DNA of 64,000 nucleotides from Streptomyces durmitorensis (GCF_023498005.1 NZ_CP097289.1:7502001-7566000); one strand, 5' to 3'. Positions 38,915 to 48,956 are shown, counted from the first letter of the stretch. The notes: a model not told the origin generated them from the sequence alone. Numbers and translations: made by a program.

Positions 38915-40456
38915 TTACTCCTCGTCCTCGATCCAGCCCATGGTCCGCTCGACGGCCTTGAGCCAGCTCTTGTACTCACGGGCGCGGGTGTCCGCGTCCA
39001 TGCGGGGGGTCCACTCCGCCGCCCGGCGCCAGTTGGCGCGCAGTTCGTCGGTGCCGGACCAGAAGCCGACGGCGAGACCGGCGGCATAGGCGGCGCCGAG
39101 GCAGGTCGTCTCGGCCACCATCGGGCGCACCACCGGTGCGTCGAGGAAGTTCGAGAGCGTCTGCATCAGCAGGTTGTTGGAGGTCATGCCGCCGTCGACC
39201 TTGAGGGCCGTGAGCTCGACGCCGGAGTCCTTCGTCATGGCGTCGGTGATCTCACGGGTCTGCCAGGCCGTGGCCTCCAGGACGGCGCGCGCGATGTGCG
39301 CCTTGGTGACGTACCGGGTGAGACCGGCGATCACACCGCGGGCGTCGGAACGCCAGTACGGGGCGAAGAGGCCGGAGAAGGCCGGTACGAAGTAGGCGCC
39401 GCCGTTGTCCTCGACCGACGACGCGAGCGTCTCGATCTCGGCGGCGGAGTTGATCAGGCCCATCTGGTCGCGCATCCACTGCACCAGCGAACCGGTGACG
39501 GCGATGGAACCCTCGAGGGCGTAGACCGGCTTCTGGTCGCCGATCTGGTAGCCGACGGTGGTCAGCAGGCCCGAGTAGGAGTTGATGGCCGACTCACCGG
39601 TGTTCATCAGCATGAAGGTGCCGGTGCCGTACGTGGACTTGGCCTCGCCCTTGGCGAAACAGGTCTGGCCGAAGAGGGCCGCCTGCTGGTCACCGAGCGC
39701 GGAGGCGACGGGGATGCCGGGCAGGACGTCGCCGAGCTTGCCGCCGGTGACCTCGCCGTAGACCTCGGCGGAGGAGCGGATCTCGGGGAGCATCGCCATC
39801 GGGACACCGATGGACTCGGCGATCTTCTCGTCCCACTTCATGGTGTGCAGGTTCATCAGCATGGTGCGCGACGCGTTGGTGACGTCGGTGACGTGCTTGC
39901 CGCCGTTGACACCGCCCGTCAGGTTCCAGATGACCCACGAGTCCATGGTGCCGAAGAGGATGTCCCCTGCTTCGGCGCGCTCGCGCAGGCCCTCGACGTT
40001 GTCGAGCAGCCAGCGGGCCTTCGGCCCGGCGAAGTAGCTGGCGAGCGGCAGGCCCGTCTCACGGCGGAAGCGGTCCTGGCCGACGTTGCGGCCGAGCTCC
40101 TTGCACAGGGCGTCGGTGCGGGTGTCCTGCCAGACGATGGCGTTGTGCACCGGCTCGCCGGTGTTCTTGTCCCAGAGCAGCGTGGTCTCACGCTGGTTGG
40201 TGATGCCGATCGCCTTGATGTCCTCGTGGGTGATCCCGGCCTTGGAGATGGCGCTCGCGACGACTTCCTGGACGTTGGTCCAGATCTCGGAGGCGTCGTG
40301 CTCGACCCAGCCCGGCTTCGGGAAGATCTGCTCGTGCTCCTTCTGGTCGACCGAGACGATCCGGCCGTCCTTGTCGAAGACGATGCAGCGGCTCGAGGTG
40401 GTGCCCTGGTCGATCGCCGCGATGAAGGGGCCAGCGGTGTGTGCGTCGGTGGTCAC
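38915..40456 (-). CDS. glpK: Glycerol kinase
   Basis: The product is 513 residues of the FGGY kinase family. It shows the phosphate-binding [14 protein letters not shown] near residue 14, [30 protein letters not shown] and [15 protein letters not shown]. It phosphorylates glycerol with ATP to sn-glycerol-3-phosphate. The GTG at 40456 is preceded by AGGAG. Middle gene of glpF-glpK-glpD. Confidence 0.96.
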   Translation of the reverse strand: MTTDAHTAGPFIAAIDQGTTSSRCIVFDKDGRIVSVDQKEHEQIFPKPGWVEHDASEIWTNVQEVVASAISKAGITHEDIKAIGITNQRETTLLWDKNTGEPVHNAIVWQDTRTDALCKELGRNVGQDRFRRETGLPLASYFAGPKARWLLDNVEGLRERAEAGDILFGTMDSWVIWNLTGGVNGGKHVTDVTNASRTMLMNLHTMKWDEKIAESIGVPMAMLPEIRSSAEVYGEVTGGKLGDVLPGIPVASALGDQQAALFGQTCFAKGEAKSTYGTGTFMLMNTGESAINSYSGLLTTVGYQIGDQKPVYALEGSIAVTGSLVQWMRDQMGLINSAAEIETLASSVEDNGGAYFVPAFSGLFAPYWRSDARGVIAGLTRYVTKAHIARAVLEATAWQTREITDAMTKDSGVELTALKVDGGMTSNNLLMQTLSNFLDAPVVRPMVAETTCLGAAYAAGLAVGFWSGTDELRANWRRAAEWTPRMDADTRAREYKSWLKAVERTMGWIEDEE

Positions 40457-40519
40457 GGTGTGCTCCTGATTTCTTGCTCGGCGGTCTGTCTCAGGCGGTC
40501 ATCGGCTGCTGTCGCGGTC

Positions 40520-41311
40520 CTACTTGAACGCGAGGTTGTAGAGACCGCCCGCGATGGCGCCGCCGATCAGCGGGCCGACGATCGGCACCCATGCGTACGT
40601 CCAGTCCGAGCCGCCCTTGTTGGGCAGCGGGAGCAGGGAGTGCACGATGCGCGGACCCAGGTCACGGACCGGGTTGATCGCGTAGCCCGTGGGGCCACCG
40701 AGGGAGAGACCGATGCCGACGACGACGAGCGCGGTGATCAGGGCGCCGAGGACGCCGATGCCGTTGCCGTTGTCGTTCAGGCCCTGGGTGAGGATCGCGA
40801 GGACCAGCACGGTGGTCGCGATGACCTCGGTCAGGACGTTCTGCGCGTAGTTCCGGATCTCGGGGCCGGTCGAGAAGACGCCGAGCACCGGACCGGCCTT
40901 GGGCGCGGCCTTCTGGTCGACGAGGCCCTCGTCCGCCGGCTGGGCGGCGAGGATCGACGGGTCGGTGAGGTGCGCCTTGAACTGGCCCATGTAGGCGAGC
41001 CAGACCAGGATCGCGCCGATGATCGCGCCGAGCAGCTGCGAGCCGAGGTAGAGCGGAACGTCGCTCCACTTGGTGCCGCCCTCGATGGCGAGTCCGACGG
41101 TGACCGCCGGGTTGAGGTGGGCGCCTGACACGCCACCCGCCAGGTAGGCGCCGGTCAGCACGGCGAAGCCCCACCCGAAGGTGATCGCGAGCCAGCCGGC
41201 GTCCTTGGCCTTGGAGGCCTTGAGCGTGACGGCGGCGCAGACGCCACCGCCGAGCAGGATGAGTATGGCGGTACCGATGGTCTCGCCGATGAAGATGTCG
41301 GAGCTGGACAC
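40520..41311 (-). CDS. glpF: Glycerol uptake facilitator, aquaglyceroporin
   Basis: The product is 263 residues with six membrane segments. The two pore motifs are GAHLNPAVT and [13 protein letters not shown]; the Asp after the second NPx-R is typical of glycerol-conducting members. I chose the GTG at 41311 (AAGGAG 6 bases upstream) because the extra N-terminal extension in the longer frame is arginine-rich and not aquaporin-like. First gene of the glycerol operon. Confidence 0.93.
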   Translation of the reverse strand: MSSSDIFIGETIGTAILILLGGGVCAAVTLKASKAKDAGWLAITFGWGFAVLTGAYLAGGVSGAHLNPAVTVGLAIEGGTKWSDVPLYLGSQLLGAIIGAILVWLAYMGQFKAHLTDPSILAAQPADEGLVDQKAAPKAGPVLGVFSTGPEIRNYAQNVLTEVIATTVLVLAILTQGLNDNGNGIGVLGALITALVVVGIGLSLGGPTGYAINPVRDLGPRIVHSLLPLPNKGGSDWTYAWVPIVGPLIGGAIAGGLYNLAFK

Positions 41312-41412
41312 CCGCGACTCCTTTGTCCTTCGTCCAGGGGAAGGCGAACCCCGGGTCCCTCCGGTGGTCCGCGACCTCAGGTGAGGTCGTTGCCGGCCCT
41401 TGGCCTTGTCAC

Positions 41413-41418
41413 ACTCTA
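41413..41418 (-). promoter_or_regulatory. Candidate -10 element of the glp operon
   Basis: TAGAGT on the minus strand, about 100 bases before glpF. The remaining 41312-41646 holds a GylR-type site at 41437-41459, two GATCGTT direct repeats 10 bases apart (41516-41532) and the gylR terminator; no gene is seen there. Confidence 0.35.
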
Positions 41419-41436
41419 GCGCGTAATGCCGGTAGG

Positions 41437-41459
41437 TGTTCGACAATGCCGACCGATGG
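41437..41459. promoter_or_regulatory. GylR-type operator upstream of glpF
   Basis: GTTCGACAATGCCGACC at 41438-41454 nearly matches GTTCGACAATGACGAAC before gylR (42445-42461). Shared sequence at both promoters supports control of both by the IclR-type GylR. Confidence 0.6.
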
Positions 41460-41590
41460 ACGCGAGTCTCGCCCCGGGGTTACTTGCCCGTCAAGAGCTC
41501 TGTTATTGAAAACACGATCGTTATTGATCGTTCCGGGTTATCGATCCCCGCCGGGGTGAAACACGTGCATCGATCGTCGCGCAGAAGGGT

Positions 41591-41615
41591 GCCCCCTGCA
41601 TGTTGAGCAGGGGGC
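41591..41615 (-). terminator. Terminator of gylR
   Basis: GCCCCCTGC and GCAGGGGGC form a 9-bp perfect stem with a 7-base loop, 31 bases after the gylR stop. Confidence 0.8.
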
Positions 41616-41646
41616 GAACGGCGGAGGGTAGGCGGTGGGACGGGGG

Positions 41647-42411
41647 CTAGAAGCGCCCGGCACCCAGGTCCCGCGACACGGCGCGGGCGCAGTCCCGCAC
41701 GGCCGCGATGAGGTCGGGACGCAGCTCCCCGTCCTTCTGGACGCGTTCCACCGCGCCGGTGATGCCGACCGCGCCGACCGGCATGCGGCGCCGGTCGTGG
41801 ATGGGGGCGGCCACGGAGGCGATGCCCTCCCACGTCTCCTCGACGTCGGAGGCGTACCCGCGCGCGCGGGTGATGTCGAGGACGCCCTCGAAGTCGTCGG
41901 GGTCCACGACGGTGCGTGTGGTGAGGGCGGGCCAGTCGGCCTCCGCGGCCTCGCTGTGCGCCACGGGGTCGTACGCGGCGAGCACCTTGCCCAGGGCCGT
42001 GGAGTGCAGCGGCTGCATGGCCCCGACCTCAAGGACCTGGCGGCTGTCGTCGGGCCTGAACACGTGGTGCACGATCAGGACGCCCTGCTGGTGCAGGACG
42101 CCGAGGTAGACGCTCTCGCCGCTGGAGCGGGCCAGGTCGTCGGTCCACACCAGGGCGCGGGCCCGCAGCTCGTGCACGTCCAGGTAGCTGTTGCCCAGGC
42201 GCAGGAGCTCGGCGCCGAGCTGATAGCGGCCCGACGCGGACTCCTGCTCGACGAAGCCCTCCGCCTGGAGGGTGCGCAGGATGCCGTGGGCCGTGCCCTT
42301 GGCCAGGCCAAGGGCGGACGCGATCTCCGAGAGGCCGAGCCGTCGCTCTCCGCCCGCGAGAAGCCGCAGCATCGCGGCCGCCCGCTCGAGCGACTGGATG
42401 TTCCGTGCCAT
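41647..42411 (-). CDS. gylR: Glycerol operon regulator, IclR family
   Basis: The product is 254 residues from the ATG at 42411, starting MARNIQSLERAAAMLRLLAGGERR. The winged helix includes LGLSEIASALGLAKGTAHGILRTL, and the C-terminal IclR effector domain includes LHSTALGKVLAAYDP and GIASVAAPIHDRRRMPVGAVGITG. In S. coelicolor GylR represses the glycerol operon and its own gene, released by glycerol-3-phosphate. The longer frame to 42453 runs into the operator, so I rejected it. AAGGGG and GGAGG precede the chosen start. Confidence 0.93.
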   Translation of the reverse strand: MARNIQSLERAAAMLRLLAGGERRLGLSEIASALGLAKGTAHGILRTLQAEGFVEQESASGRYQLGAELLRLGNSYLDVHELRARALVWTDDLARSSGESVYLGVLHQQGVLIVHHVFRPDDSRQVLEVGAMQPLHSTALGKVLAAYDPVAHSEAAEADWPALTTRTVVDPDDFEGVLDITRARGYASDVEETWEGIASVAAPIHDRRRMPVGAVGITGAVERVQKDGELRPDLIAAVRDCARAVSRDLGAGRF

Positions 42412-42444
42412 CGCAGCCCCTTCCTCCGTCCCCTCTGACTCCAC

Positions 42445-42480
42445 GTTCGACAATGACGAACACTATCGGTCGTTGTCGAC
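42445..42480. promoter_or_regulatory. GylR operator, inverted repeat upstream of gylR
   Basis: TCGACAA at 42447-42453 and TTGTCGA at 42473-42479 are exact inverted arms 26 bases apart centre to centre; the left half matches the glpF site. Likely autoregulation. Confidence 0.6.
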
Positions 42481-42548
42481 CTCCCGCGACAGAGCGGCAG
42501 GCTGTGTTTCTCGCCGTTTCTCGCCGTTCCTCGCAGTCTCCCGCCGTG

Positions 42549-42594
42549 CCCGGGCCGCACACCCCCCCAGAAGCCGGACCGTGGGCGGCCCGGG
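42549..42594. other. Hairpin in the gylR-metH gap
   Basis: CCCGGGCCGC at 42549-42558 pairs with GCGGCCCGGG at 42585-42594 around a 26-base C-rich loop. It lies upstream of the proposed metH transcription start, so it is unlikely to be a metH leader element. Function unknown; no B12 box is visible. Confidence 0.5.
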
Positions 42595-42639
42595 GCGTCC
42601 GCACCATGAACACTCAAGCGCCGTGGACCTTCGTCCCGC

Positions 42640-42645
42640 TACCCT
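42640..42645 (+). promoter_or_regulatory. Candidate -10 hexamer for metH
   Basis: TACCCT lies 6 bases before an in-frame GTG at 42652 and about 64 bases before the ATG at 42709. It allows either a leaderless GTG start or a short leader before the ATG. Confidence 0.4.
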
Positions 42646-42708
42646 GACCGAGTGCGCCTTCCACCGAAGCGCAAAGCCGACAGCCGTCGCACCTCAGGGA
42701 GCTCTTTC

Positions 42709-45700
42709 ATGGCCTCGTTGCCAACCCCCTCGTCCGGTCTCCACGACGGGACCCGAGTCGAAGCCCTTCGCGAAGCCCTCGCCACCCGCGTCGTGGTGGC
42801 CGACGGAGCGATGGGCACGATGCTCCAGGCACAGGACCCCACTCTTGAGGACTTCCAGAACCTCGAGGGCTGTAACGAGATCCTGAACGTGACCCGCCCG
42901 GACATCGTGCGCTCGGTCCACGAGGAGTACTTCGCGGTCGGTGTCGACTGTGTCGAGACGAACACGTTCGGCACGAACTTCGCCGCCTTGAGCGAGTACG
43001 ACATCACCGAGCGGAACCACGAGCTCTCCGAGGCGGGCGCGCGGATCGCCCGCGAGGTCGCCGACGAGTTCACCGCGAAGACCGGTCAGCAGCGCTGGGT
43101 CCTTGGCTCGATGGGCCCCGGCACCAAGCTGCCGACCCTGGGCCACGCCCCGTACACGACGCTGCGTGACGCCTACCAGATCAACGCCGAGGGCATGATC
43201 GCGGGCGGCGCCGACGCCCTCCTGGTGGAGACGACCCAGGACCTGCTGCAGACCAAGTCCGCGATCCTGGGCGCCCGCCGCGCCCTGGAGGCCACCGGCA
43301 CGAGCCTCCCGCTGATCTGCTCGGTCACCGTCGAGACCACCGGCACGATGCTGCTCGGCTCCGAGATCGGCGCGGCCCTGACCGCGCTGGAGCCGCTGGG
43401 CATCGACATGATCGGCCTGAACTGCGCCACGGGCCCGGCCGAGATGAGCGAGCACCTGCGCTATCTGGCCCGCCACTCGCGCGTCCCGATCTCCTGCATG
43501 CCCAACGCGGGCCTGCCGGTCCTGGGCAAGAACGGCGCCCACTACCCGCTGACCGAGGCCGAGCTCGCCGACGCCCAGGAGACCTTCGTACGCGAGTACG
43601 GCCTCTCCCTGGTCGGCGGCTGCTGCGGCACGACCCCCGAGCACCTGCGCCAGGTCGTGGAGCGGGTGCGCGGCGTGGAGACGGTGCGCCGTGAGCCGCA
43701 CCCCGAGCCCGGCGCGGCCTCGCTCTACCAGACCGTGCCCTTCCGCCAGGACACCGCCTACATGGCGATCGGCGAGCGCACGAACGCCAACGGCTCGAAG
43801 AAGTTCCGCGAGGCGATGCTGGACGCCCGCTGGGACGACTGTGTGGAGATGGCCCGTGACCAGATCCGCGAGGGCGCCCACATGCTCGACCTGTGCGTCG
43901 ACTACGTGGGCCGTGACGGCGTCGCGGACATGGCCGAGCTCGCCGGCCGGTTCGCCACCGCCTCCACGCTGCCCATCGTCCTGGACTCGACCGAACTGCC
44001 GGTCATCCAGGCCGGGTTGGAGAAGCTGGGCGGCCGCGCGGTCATCAACTCCGTCAACTACGAGGACGGGGACGGCCCCGAGTCCCGCTTCGCGAAGGTC
44101 ACCGCGCTCGCCAAGGAGCACGGCGCCGCGCTGATCGCGCTGACCATCGACGAGGAGGGCCAGGCCCGCACCGTCGAGCACAAGGTCGCCATCGCCGAGC
44201 GCCTCATCGAGGACCTGACCGGCAACTGGGGCATCCACGAGTCGGACATCCTCATCGACACCCTGACCTTCACCATCTGCACCGGTCAGGAGGAGTCCCG
44301 CAAGGACGGCATCGCCACCATCGAGGCGATCCGCGAGCTCAAGCGCCGCCACCCGGACGTGCAGACCACCCTGGGCCTGTCGAACATCTCCTTCGGCCTC
44401 AACCCGGCCGCCCGTGTCGTGTTGAACTCCGTCTTCCTGGACGAGTGCGTCAAGGCGGGCCTGGACTCGGCCATCGTGCACGCCTCCAAGATCCTGCCCA
44501 TCGCGCGGCTGGAGGAGGAGCAGGTCAAGGTCGCCCACGACCTGATCTACGACCGCCGCGAAGAGGGCTATGACCCCTTGCAGAAGCTCATGGAGCTCTT
44601 CGAGGGCGTCAACATGAAGTCGATGAAGGCGGGCAAGGCCGAGGAGCTCCTTGCCCTGCCGCTGGACGAGCGGCTCCAGCGCCGCATCATCGACGGCGAG
44701 AAGAACGGCCTGGAGGACGACCTCACCGAGGCCCTGGAGACCCGCCCGGCGCTCGACATCGTCAACGACACCCTCCTGGAGGGCATGAAGGTCGTGGGCG
44801 AGCTGTTCGGCTCGGGCCAGATGCAGCTGCCCTTCGTGCTGCAGTCCGCGGAGGTCATGAAGACCGCGGTCGCGCACCTGGAGCCGCACATGGAGAAGTC
44901 GGACTCCGAGGGCAAGGGCACCATCGTCCTGGCCACCGTCCGCGGCGACGTCCACGACATCGGCAAGAACCTCGTCGACATCATCTTGTCCAACAACGGC
45001 TACAACGTGGTCAACCTCGGCATCAAGCAGCCCGTAGCGGCGATCCTGGACGCCGCGGCCGAGCACCGCGCCGACGTGATCGGCATGTCGGGTCTCCTGG
45101 TGAAGTCGACCGTGATCATGAAGGAGAACCTGGAGGAGCTCAACCAGCGCAAGATGGCGGCCGACTTCCCGGTGATCCTCGGCGGCGCGGCGCTGACCCG
45201 TGCGTACGTCGAGCAGGACCTGCACGAGATCTACGAGGGCGAGGTCCGCTACGCCCGCGACGCGTTCGAGGGCCTGCGCCTGATGGACGCCCTCATCGCG
45301 GTCAAGCGCGGCGTCCCCGGCGCCACCCTGCCCGAGCTGAAGCAGCGCCGCGTGCCCAAGAAGGACACCCCCGTCCTGGAGGTCACCGAGGACGACGGGC
45401 CCGCCCGCTCGGACGTCTCGGTCGACAATCCCGTCCCCACCCCGCCGTTCTGGGGCACCCGCGTGGTCAAGGGCATCCAGCTCAAGGAGTACGCCTCCTG
45501 GCTGGACGAGGGCGCCCTGTTCAAGGGCCAGTGGGGCCTCAAGGAGGCCCGCAAGGGTGACGGACCCTCGTACGAGGAGCTCGTCGAGACCGAGGGCCGG
45601 CCCCGCCTTCGAGGCTGGCTGGACGAGCTGCACACCAAGAACATGCTGGAGGCGGCCGTTGTGCACGGCTACTTCCCCTGCGTCTCCAAGGGTGACGACC

Positions 45701-46227
45701 TGATCATCCTGGACGACCAGGGCAACGAGCGCACCCGCTTCTCCTTCCCGCGCCAGCGCCGCGGCCGGCGCCTGTGCCTTGCGGACTTCTTCCGCCCGGA
45801 GGAGTCCGGCGAGACCGACGTGGTCGGCCTGCAGGTCGTCACCGTCGGCTCGAAGATCGGCGAGGCCACCGCCGATCTTTTCGCCGCCGACTCCTACCGC
45901 GACTACCTCGAACTGCACGGCCTGTCCGTGCAGTTGGCCGAGGCACTCGCGGAGTACTGGCACGCGCGCGTGCGCGCCGAACTCGGCTTCGGCGGCGAGG
46001 ACCCCGCCGCCGTCGAGGACATGTTCGACCTCAAGTACCGCGGCGCGCGCTTCTCGCTCGGCTACGGCGCCTGCCCGAACCTGGAGGACCGCGCCAAGAT
46101 CGCCGAGCTCCTGGAGCCGGAGCGGATCGGTGTGGAGCTGTCCGAGGAGTTCCAGCTCCACCCGGAGCAGTCCACGGACGCGATCGTCATCCACCACCCC
46201 GAGGCGAAATACTTCAACGCGCGTTAA
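42709..46227 (+). CDS. metH: Cobalamin-dependent methionine synthase
   Basis: MetH moves a methyl group from methyltetrahydrofolate to homocysteine. The 1172-residue product shows all four modules in order: homocysteine domain (VADGAMGTMLQAQ; zinc Cys in GLNCATGP and GGCCGTTPEH), pterin domain (AIGERTNANGSKKFREAM), B12-binding domain with DVHDIGKN (His749 as lower cobalt ligand) and activation domain near the C terminus (YGACPNLEDRAKIAELL). I chose the ATG at 42709 with GGGAG 7 bases upstream; an in-frame GTG at 42652 could be a leaderless start. A strong hairpin follows the gene. Confidence 0.96.
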   Translation: MASLPTPSSGLHDGTRVEALREALATRVVVADGAMGTMLQAQDPTLEDFQNLEGCNEILNVTRPDIVRSVHEEYFAVGVDCVETNTFGTNFAALSEYDITERNHELSEAGARIAREVADEFTAKTGQQRWVLGSMGPGTKLPTLGHAPYTTLRDAYQINAEGMIAGGADALLVETTQDLLQTKSAILGARRALEATGTSLPLICSVTVETTGTMLLGSEIGAALTALEPLGIDMIGLNCATGPAEMSEHLRYLARHSRVPISCMPNAGLPVLGKNGAHYPLTEAELADAQETFVREYGLSLVGGCCGTTPEHLRQVVERVRGVETVRREPHPEPGAASLYQTVPFRQDTAYMAIGERTNANGSKKFREAMLDARWDDCVEMARDQIREGAHMLDLCVDYVGRDGVADMAELAGRFATASTLPIVLDSTELPVIQAGLEKLGGRAVINSVNYEDGDGPESRFAKVTALAKEHGAALIALTIDEEGQARTVEHKVAIAERLIEDLTGNWGIHESDILIDTLTFTICTGQEESRKDGIATIEAIRELKRRHPDVQTTLGLSNISFGLNPAARVVLNSVFLDECVKAGLDSAIVHASKILPIARLEEEQVKVAHDLIYDRREEGYDPLQKLMELFEGVNMKSMKAGKAEELLALPLDERLQRRIIDGEKNGLEDDLTEALETRPALDIVNDTLLEGMKVVGELFGSGQMQLPFVLQSAEVMKTAVAHLEPHMEKSDSEGKGTIVLATVRGDVHDIGKNLVDIILSNNGYNVVNLGIKQPVAAILDAAAEHRADVIGMSGLLVKSTVIMKENLEELNQRKMAADFPVILGGAALTRAYVEQDLHEIYEGEVRYARDAFEGLRLMDALIAVKRGVPGATLPELKQRRVPKKDTPVLEVTEDDGPARSDVSVDNPVPTPPFWGTRVVKGIQLKEYASWLDEGALFKGQWGLKEARKGDGPSYEELVETEGRPRLRGWLDELHTKNMLEAAVVHGYFPCVSKGDDLIILDDQGNERTRFSFPRQRRGRRLCLADFFRPEESGETDVVGLQVVTVGSKIGEATADLFAADSYRDYLELHGLSVQLAEALAEYWHARVRAELGFGGEDPAAVEDMFDLKYRGARFSLGYGACPNLEDRAKIAELLEPERIGVELSEEFQLHPEQSTDAIVIHHPEAKYFNAR

Positions 46228-46259
46228 GCGGTCAAGTCGTACACTTGTCGGTCCAGCGC

Positions 46260-46298
46260 AGGCCGGTTGCTCACCCGTCACAAGGGAGCAACCGGCCT
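46260..46298. terminator. Hairpin terminator after metH
   Basis: A 13-bp perfect stem (46260-46272 with 46286-46298) lies 32 bases after the metH stop. A TACACT element at 46240-46245 lies just upstream, so the hairpin might instead sit at the 5' end of the HAD transcript. Confidence 0.7.
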
Positions 46299-46325
46299 TC
46301 TCGTCCCTCATGGAGGTGTGCCCGG

Positions 46326-47027
46326 ATGACCAGTACGGTTCCCGCGCTCGGTACCCGAACGGCCGAAGGCTCCGCCCTGCAGGCGGTGCTCCTCGACATG
46401 GACGGAACACTCGTGGACACCGAGGGGTTCTGGTGGGACGCCGAGGTCGAGGTCTTCGCCGCACTCGGACATACGCTCGACGAGGCCTGGCGTGACGTGG
46501 TCGTCGGCGGCCCCATGACGCGCAGCGCCGGATTCCTCATCGCGTCCACCGGGGCCGACATCACGGTCCCCGAACTGACCGTGCTGCTCAACGACGGCTT
46601 CGAGAACCGCATCGGCCGCGCCCTGCCGCTGATGCCGGGCGCCGCCAGACTCCTCGCCGAACTCGCCGCGCACGAGGTGCCGATGGCACTGGTCTCCGCG
46701 TCGCACCGGCGCATCATCGACCGCGTGCTCGACTCGATCGGGGCCCACCACTTCGCGCTCACCGTCGCGGGCGACGAGGTGACCCGGACCAAGCCGCACC
46801 CGGACCCGTACCTCCTCGCGGCGGCCGGGGTTGGCGCGGAACCGGCCAGATGTGCCGTCATCGAGGACACCGCGACGGGCGTCGCCGCGGCCGAGGCCGC
46901 GGGCTGCCACGTGGTGGCCGTACCCTCAGTGGCGCCCATCGCCCCGGCGTCCGGCAGGACCGTGGTCCCGTCCCTCGAACACGTCAACCTGCCCTTCCTG
47001 CAAGGTCTGATGGCTGGAAAGCGCTGA
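46326..47027 (+). CDS. HAD family hydrolase (beta-phosphoglucomutase-like)
   Basis: The product is 233 residues. The catalytic Asp24 and Asp26 are in LLDMDGTLVDTEGF; then MALVSASHRR, TRTKPHPDPYLLAAAGVG and CAVIEDTATGVAAAEAAGC complete the four HAD motifs, with a helical cap between motifs I and II. It dephosphorylates a small phosphorylated metabolite that cannot be named from sequence. The ATG at 46326 has GGAGG upstream; the longer frame lies inside metH and is not credible. Confidence 0.88.
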   Translation: MTSTVPALGTRTAEGSALQAVLLDMDGTLVDTEGFWWDAEVEVFAALGHTLDEAWRDVVVGGPMTRSAGFLIASTGADITVPELTVLLNDGFENRIGRALPLMPGAARLLAELAAHEVPMALVSASHRRIIDRVLDSIGAHHFALTVAGDEVTRTKPHPDPYLLAAAGVGAEPARCAVIEDTATGVAAAEAAGCHVVAVPSVAPIAPASGRTVVPSLEHVNLPFLQGLMAGKR

Positions 47028-47248
47028 ACAGTTGAAGATGTGACCTTTCCCACTCCGTAGGGGGTCGACAGCTGGTCACGGCTGTGTCGGGCCTCCGATA
47101 TGGGCGAGTTGTGGAGTGTCGTTGTGTCCCGATTGAGGGGAACCTGACGAAACCTTCCCGTGTCGGGTTATCGGTGCGTCCGCGCCCGGTTTCGCTGCGT
47201 GATTGAGGGTCAACTCCGGTCCCTTCCGGCCCAACTGGTGGTGCGGAC

Positions 47249-47254
47249 TAATGT
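47249..47254 (+). promoter_or_regulatory. Candidate -10 element for the first solute-binding protein gene
   Basis: TAATGT lies 95 bases before the ATG at 47349. No gene is seen in 47028-47348; this is the only promoter-like element I would point to there. Confidence 0.3.
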
Positions 47255-47348
47255 CGTCGCGAGAACATCGCCACGCCCCCACGGACCGACTGACCCCACC
47301 CCTCGTTGCCGGTACCGACGGGACCAACAGCTCTGGAGAACGTCGAGC

Positions 47349-48956
47349 ATGAACCGTAAGACTTTGGTGCTGCCGGCCGTCGTAGGTCTGCTCGCCCCCG
47401 TGCTCGCGGCGTGCGGCGGGGCGGGCGACGGCGGGGGAGACGACGCGATCGCCGTCGGCACCACGGACCGGTTCGCCACCTCGCCCGAGGTCCCGGCTCC
47501 CTTCGACCCGGCGTACGCCTATGACGCGGGCTCCTGGAACATCCTGCGCCAGACGGTCCAGACGCTGATGGCCCTGCCGCGCGGCGACGGCGAGCCCGAG
47601 CCCGAGGCCGCCGAGAGGTGCGGGTTCACCGACACCGGCAACGAGCGCTACGAGTGCACGCTGCGCAAGGGCCTGAAGTTCGCCGACGGCAAGCCGCTGA
47701 CCGCCACCGATGTGAAGTTCTCCATCGAGCGGGTGCGCGACATCAAGGTCAAGGACCCCAGCGGCTCCGACGGTCTGGTGGCCAACGTCGACGCGATCGA
47801 GACCCAGGGCGCCCGGGGCATCGTCTTCCACCTCAAGAGCCCCGACGCGACGTTCCCGTACAAGCTGGCCACGCCCACCGCGGGCATCATCAGCTCGGAG
47901 CACTACGCGAAGAACAAGCTGCGCGACGGCTTCGACGTGGACGGCTCCGGCCCCTACACCGCCGAGCAAGAGGTCGAGGGCAACCAGCTCGTCAAGACGG
48001 TGTTCTCCAAGAACCCCAACTACAAGGGCGCGTTGAAGCCCAAGAGCGACAAGATCGAGCTGCGCAACTACGACTCGACCGACGCCATGGGCAGCGCCCT
48101 CAAGAGCGGCGACATCGACATGATGACGCGCACCATGTCGCCCGAGCAGATCAAGCAGCTCGGCGAGGACCCGGGCAAGAACATCGAGTTCGTCGAGACG
48201 CCCGGCCTCGAGATCCGCTACCTCGGCTTCAACACGGACGCCACCACCGTCAAGGCCAAGGCCGTCCGCCAGGCCATGGCACAGGTCGTCGACCGCGGCG
48301 CCATCGCGACCGGCGTGTACGGCGACGCGGCCGAGCCGCTCTACTCCCTGGTGCCGACCACGGTCACGGGCCACACGAACTCGTTCTTCAACAAGTACGG
48401 CGACCCGAGCCCGGCCAAGGCCCGGGGCCTGCTCCAGAAGGCCGACATCACCACCCCGGTCAAGCTCACCCTGCACTACACGACCGACCACTACGGCCCC
48501 GGCACCAAGAAGGAGTTCGAGCTGCTCAAGAAGCAGCTCGACGCCAGTGGCCTGTTCGACGTGTCGATCAAGGGCGAGGCCTGGAGCACCTTCCGCTCCG
48601 CCGAGCAGAAGGGCGCGTACGACGTCTACGGAATGGGCTGGTTCCCCGACTTCCCCGACGCCGACAACTTCCTCGCGCCGTTCCTCGACGAGGACAACTT
48701 CCTCGGCTCGCCGTACGTGAACCGCACCATCAACGAGGAGCTGATCCCGCACTCGCGCCGCGAGGCGGACCGGCTCACCGCGTCCAAGAGCATCCAGAAG
48801 ATCCAGGACATCGTCGCCGAGGACGTGCCGGTGCTTCCCCTCTGGCAGGGCAGGCAGTACATCGCCGCCCGCGACGACATCACGGGCGTCGAGTGGGCCC
48901 TCAACTCCTCCTCGAACCTTCAGCTGTGGGAGCTCGGCCGCGGTGTGAGCGGCTGA
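47349..48956 (+). CDS. Family 5 peptide/nickel-type solute-binding lipoprotein
   Basis: The product is 535 residues. The signal peptide MNRKTLVLPAVVGLLAPVLAAC ends in lipobox LAAC. The body has the SBP_bac_5 pattern: CTLRKGLKFADGKPLTATDVKFSIERV, LGFNTDATTVKAKAVRQAMAQVVDR and GWFPDFPDADNFLAPF (each quoted only in part). It should bind an oligopeptide or similar ligand outside the membrane. No permease or ATPase gene lies nearby, so it must share a transporter encoded elsewhere or act as a sensor. A paralogue follows 69 bases later. Confidence 0.9.
   Translation: MNRKTLVLPAVVGLLAPVLAACGGAGDGGGDDAIAVGTTDRFATSPEVPAPFDPAYAYDAGSWNILRQTVQTLMALPRGDGEPEPEAAERCGFTDTGNERYECTLRKGLKFADGKPLTATDVKFSIERVRDIKVKDPSGSDGLVANVDAIETQGARGIVFHLKSPDATFPYKLATPTAGIISSEHYAKNKLRDGFDVDGSGPYTAEQEVEGNQLVKTVFSKNPNYKGALKPKSDKIELRNYDSTDAMGSALKSGDIDMMTRTMSPEQIKQLGEDPGKNIEFVETPGLEIRYLGFNTDATTVKAKAVRQAMAQVVDRGAIATGVYGDAAEPLYSLVPTTVTGHTNSFFNKYGDPSPAKARGLLQKADITTPVKLTLHYTTDHYGPGTKKEFELLKKQLDASGLFDVSIKGEAWSTFRSAEQKGAYDVYGMGWFPDFPDADNFLAPFLDEDNFLGSPYVNRTINEELIPHSRREADRLTASKSIQKIQDIVAEDVPVLPLWQGRQYIAARDDITGVEWALNSSSNLQLWELGRGVSG

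Noticed and set aside
42412..42708. Cobalamin riboswitch before metH
   Set aside because: No B12-box-like sequence was found; the one strong hairpin (42549-42594) lies upstream of the likely transcription start.
42694..46464. A 1256-codon open frame antisense to metH
   Set aside because: It mirrors the codon structure of a clear MetH gene, has no family motifs and is a typical high-G+C shadow frame.
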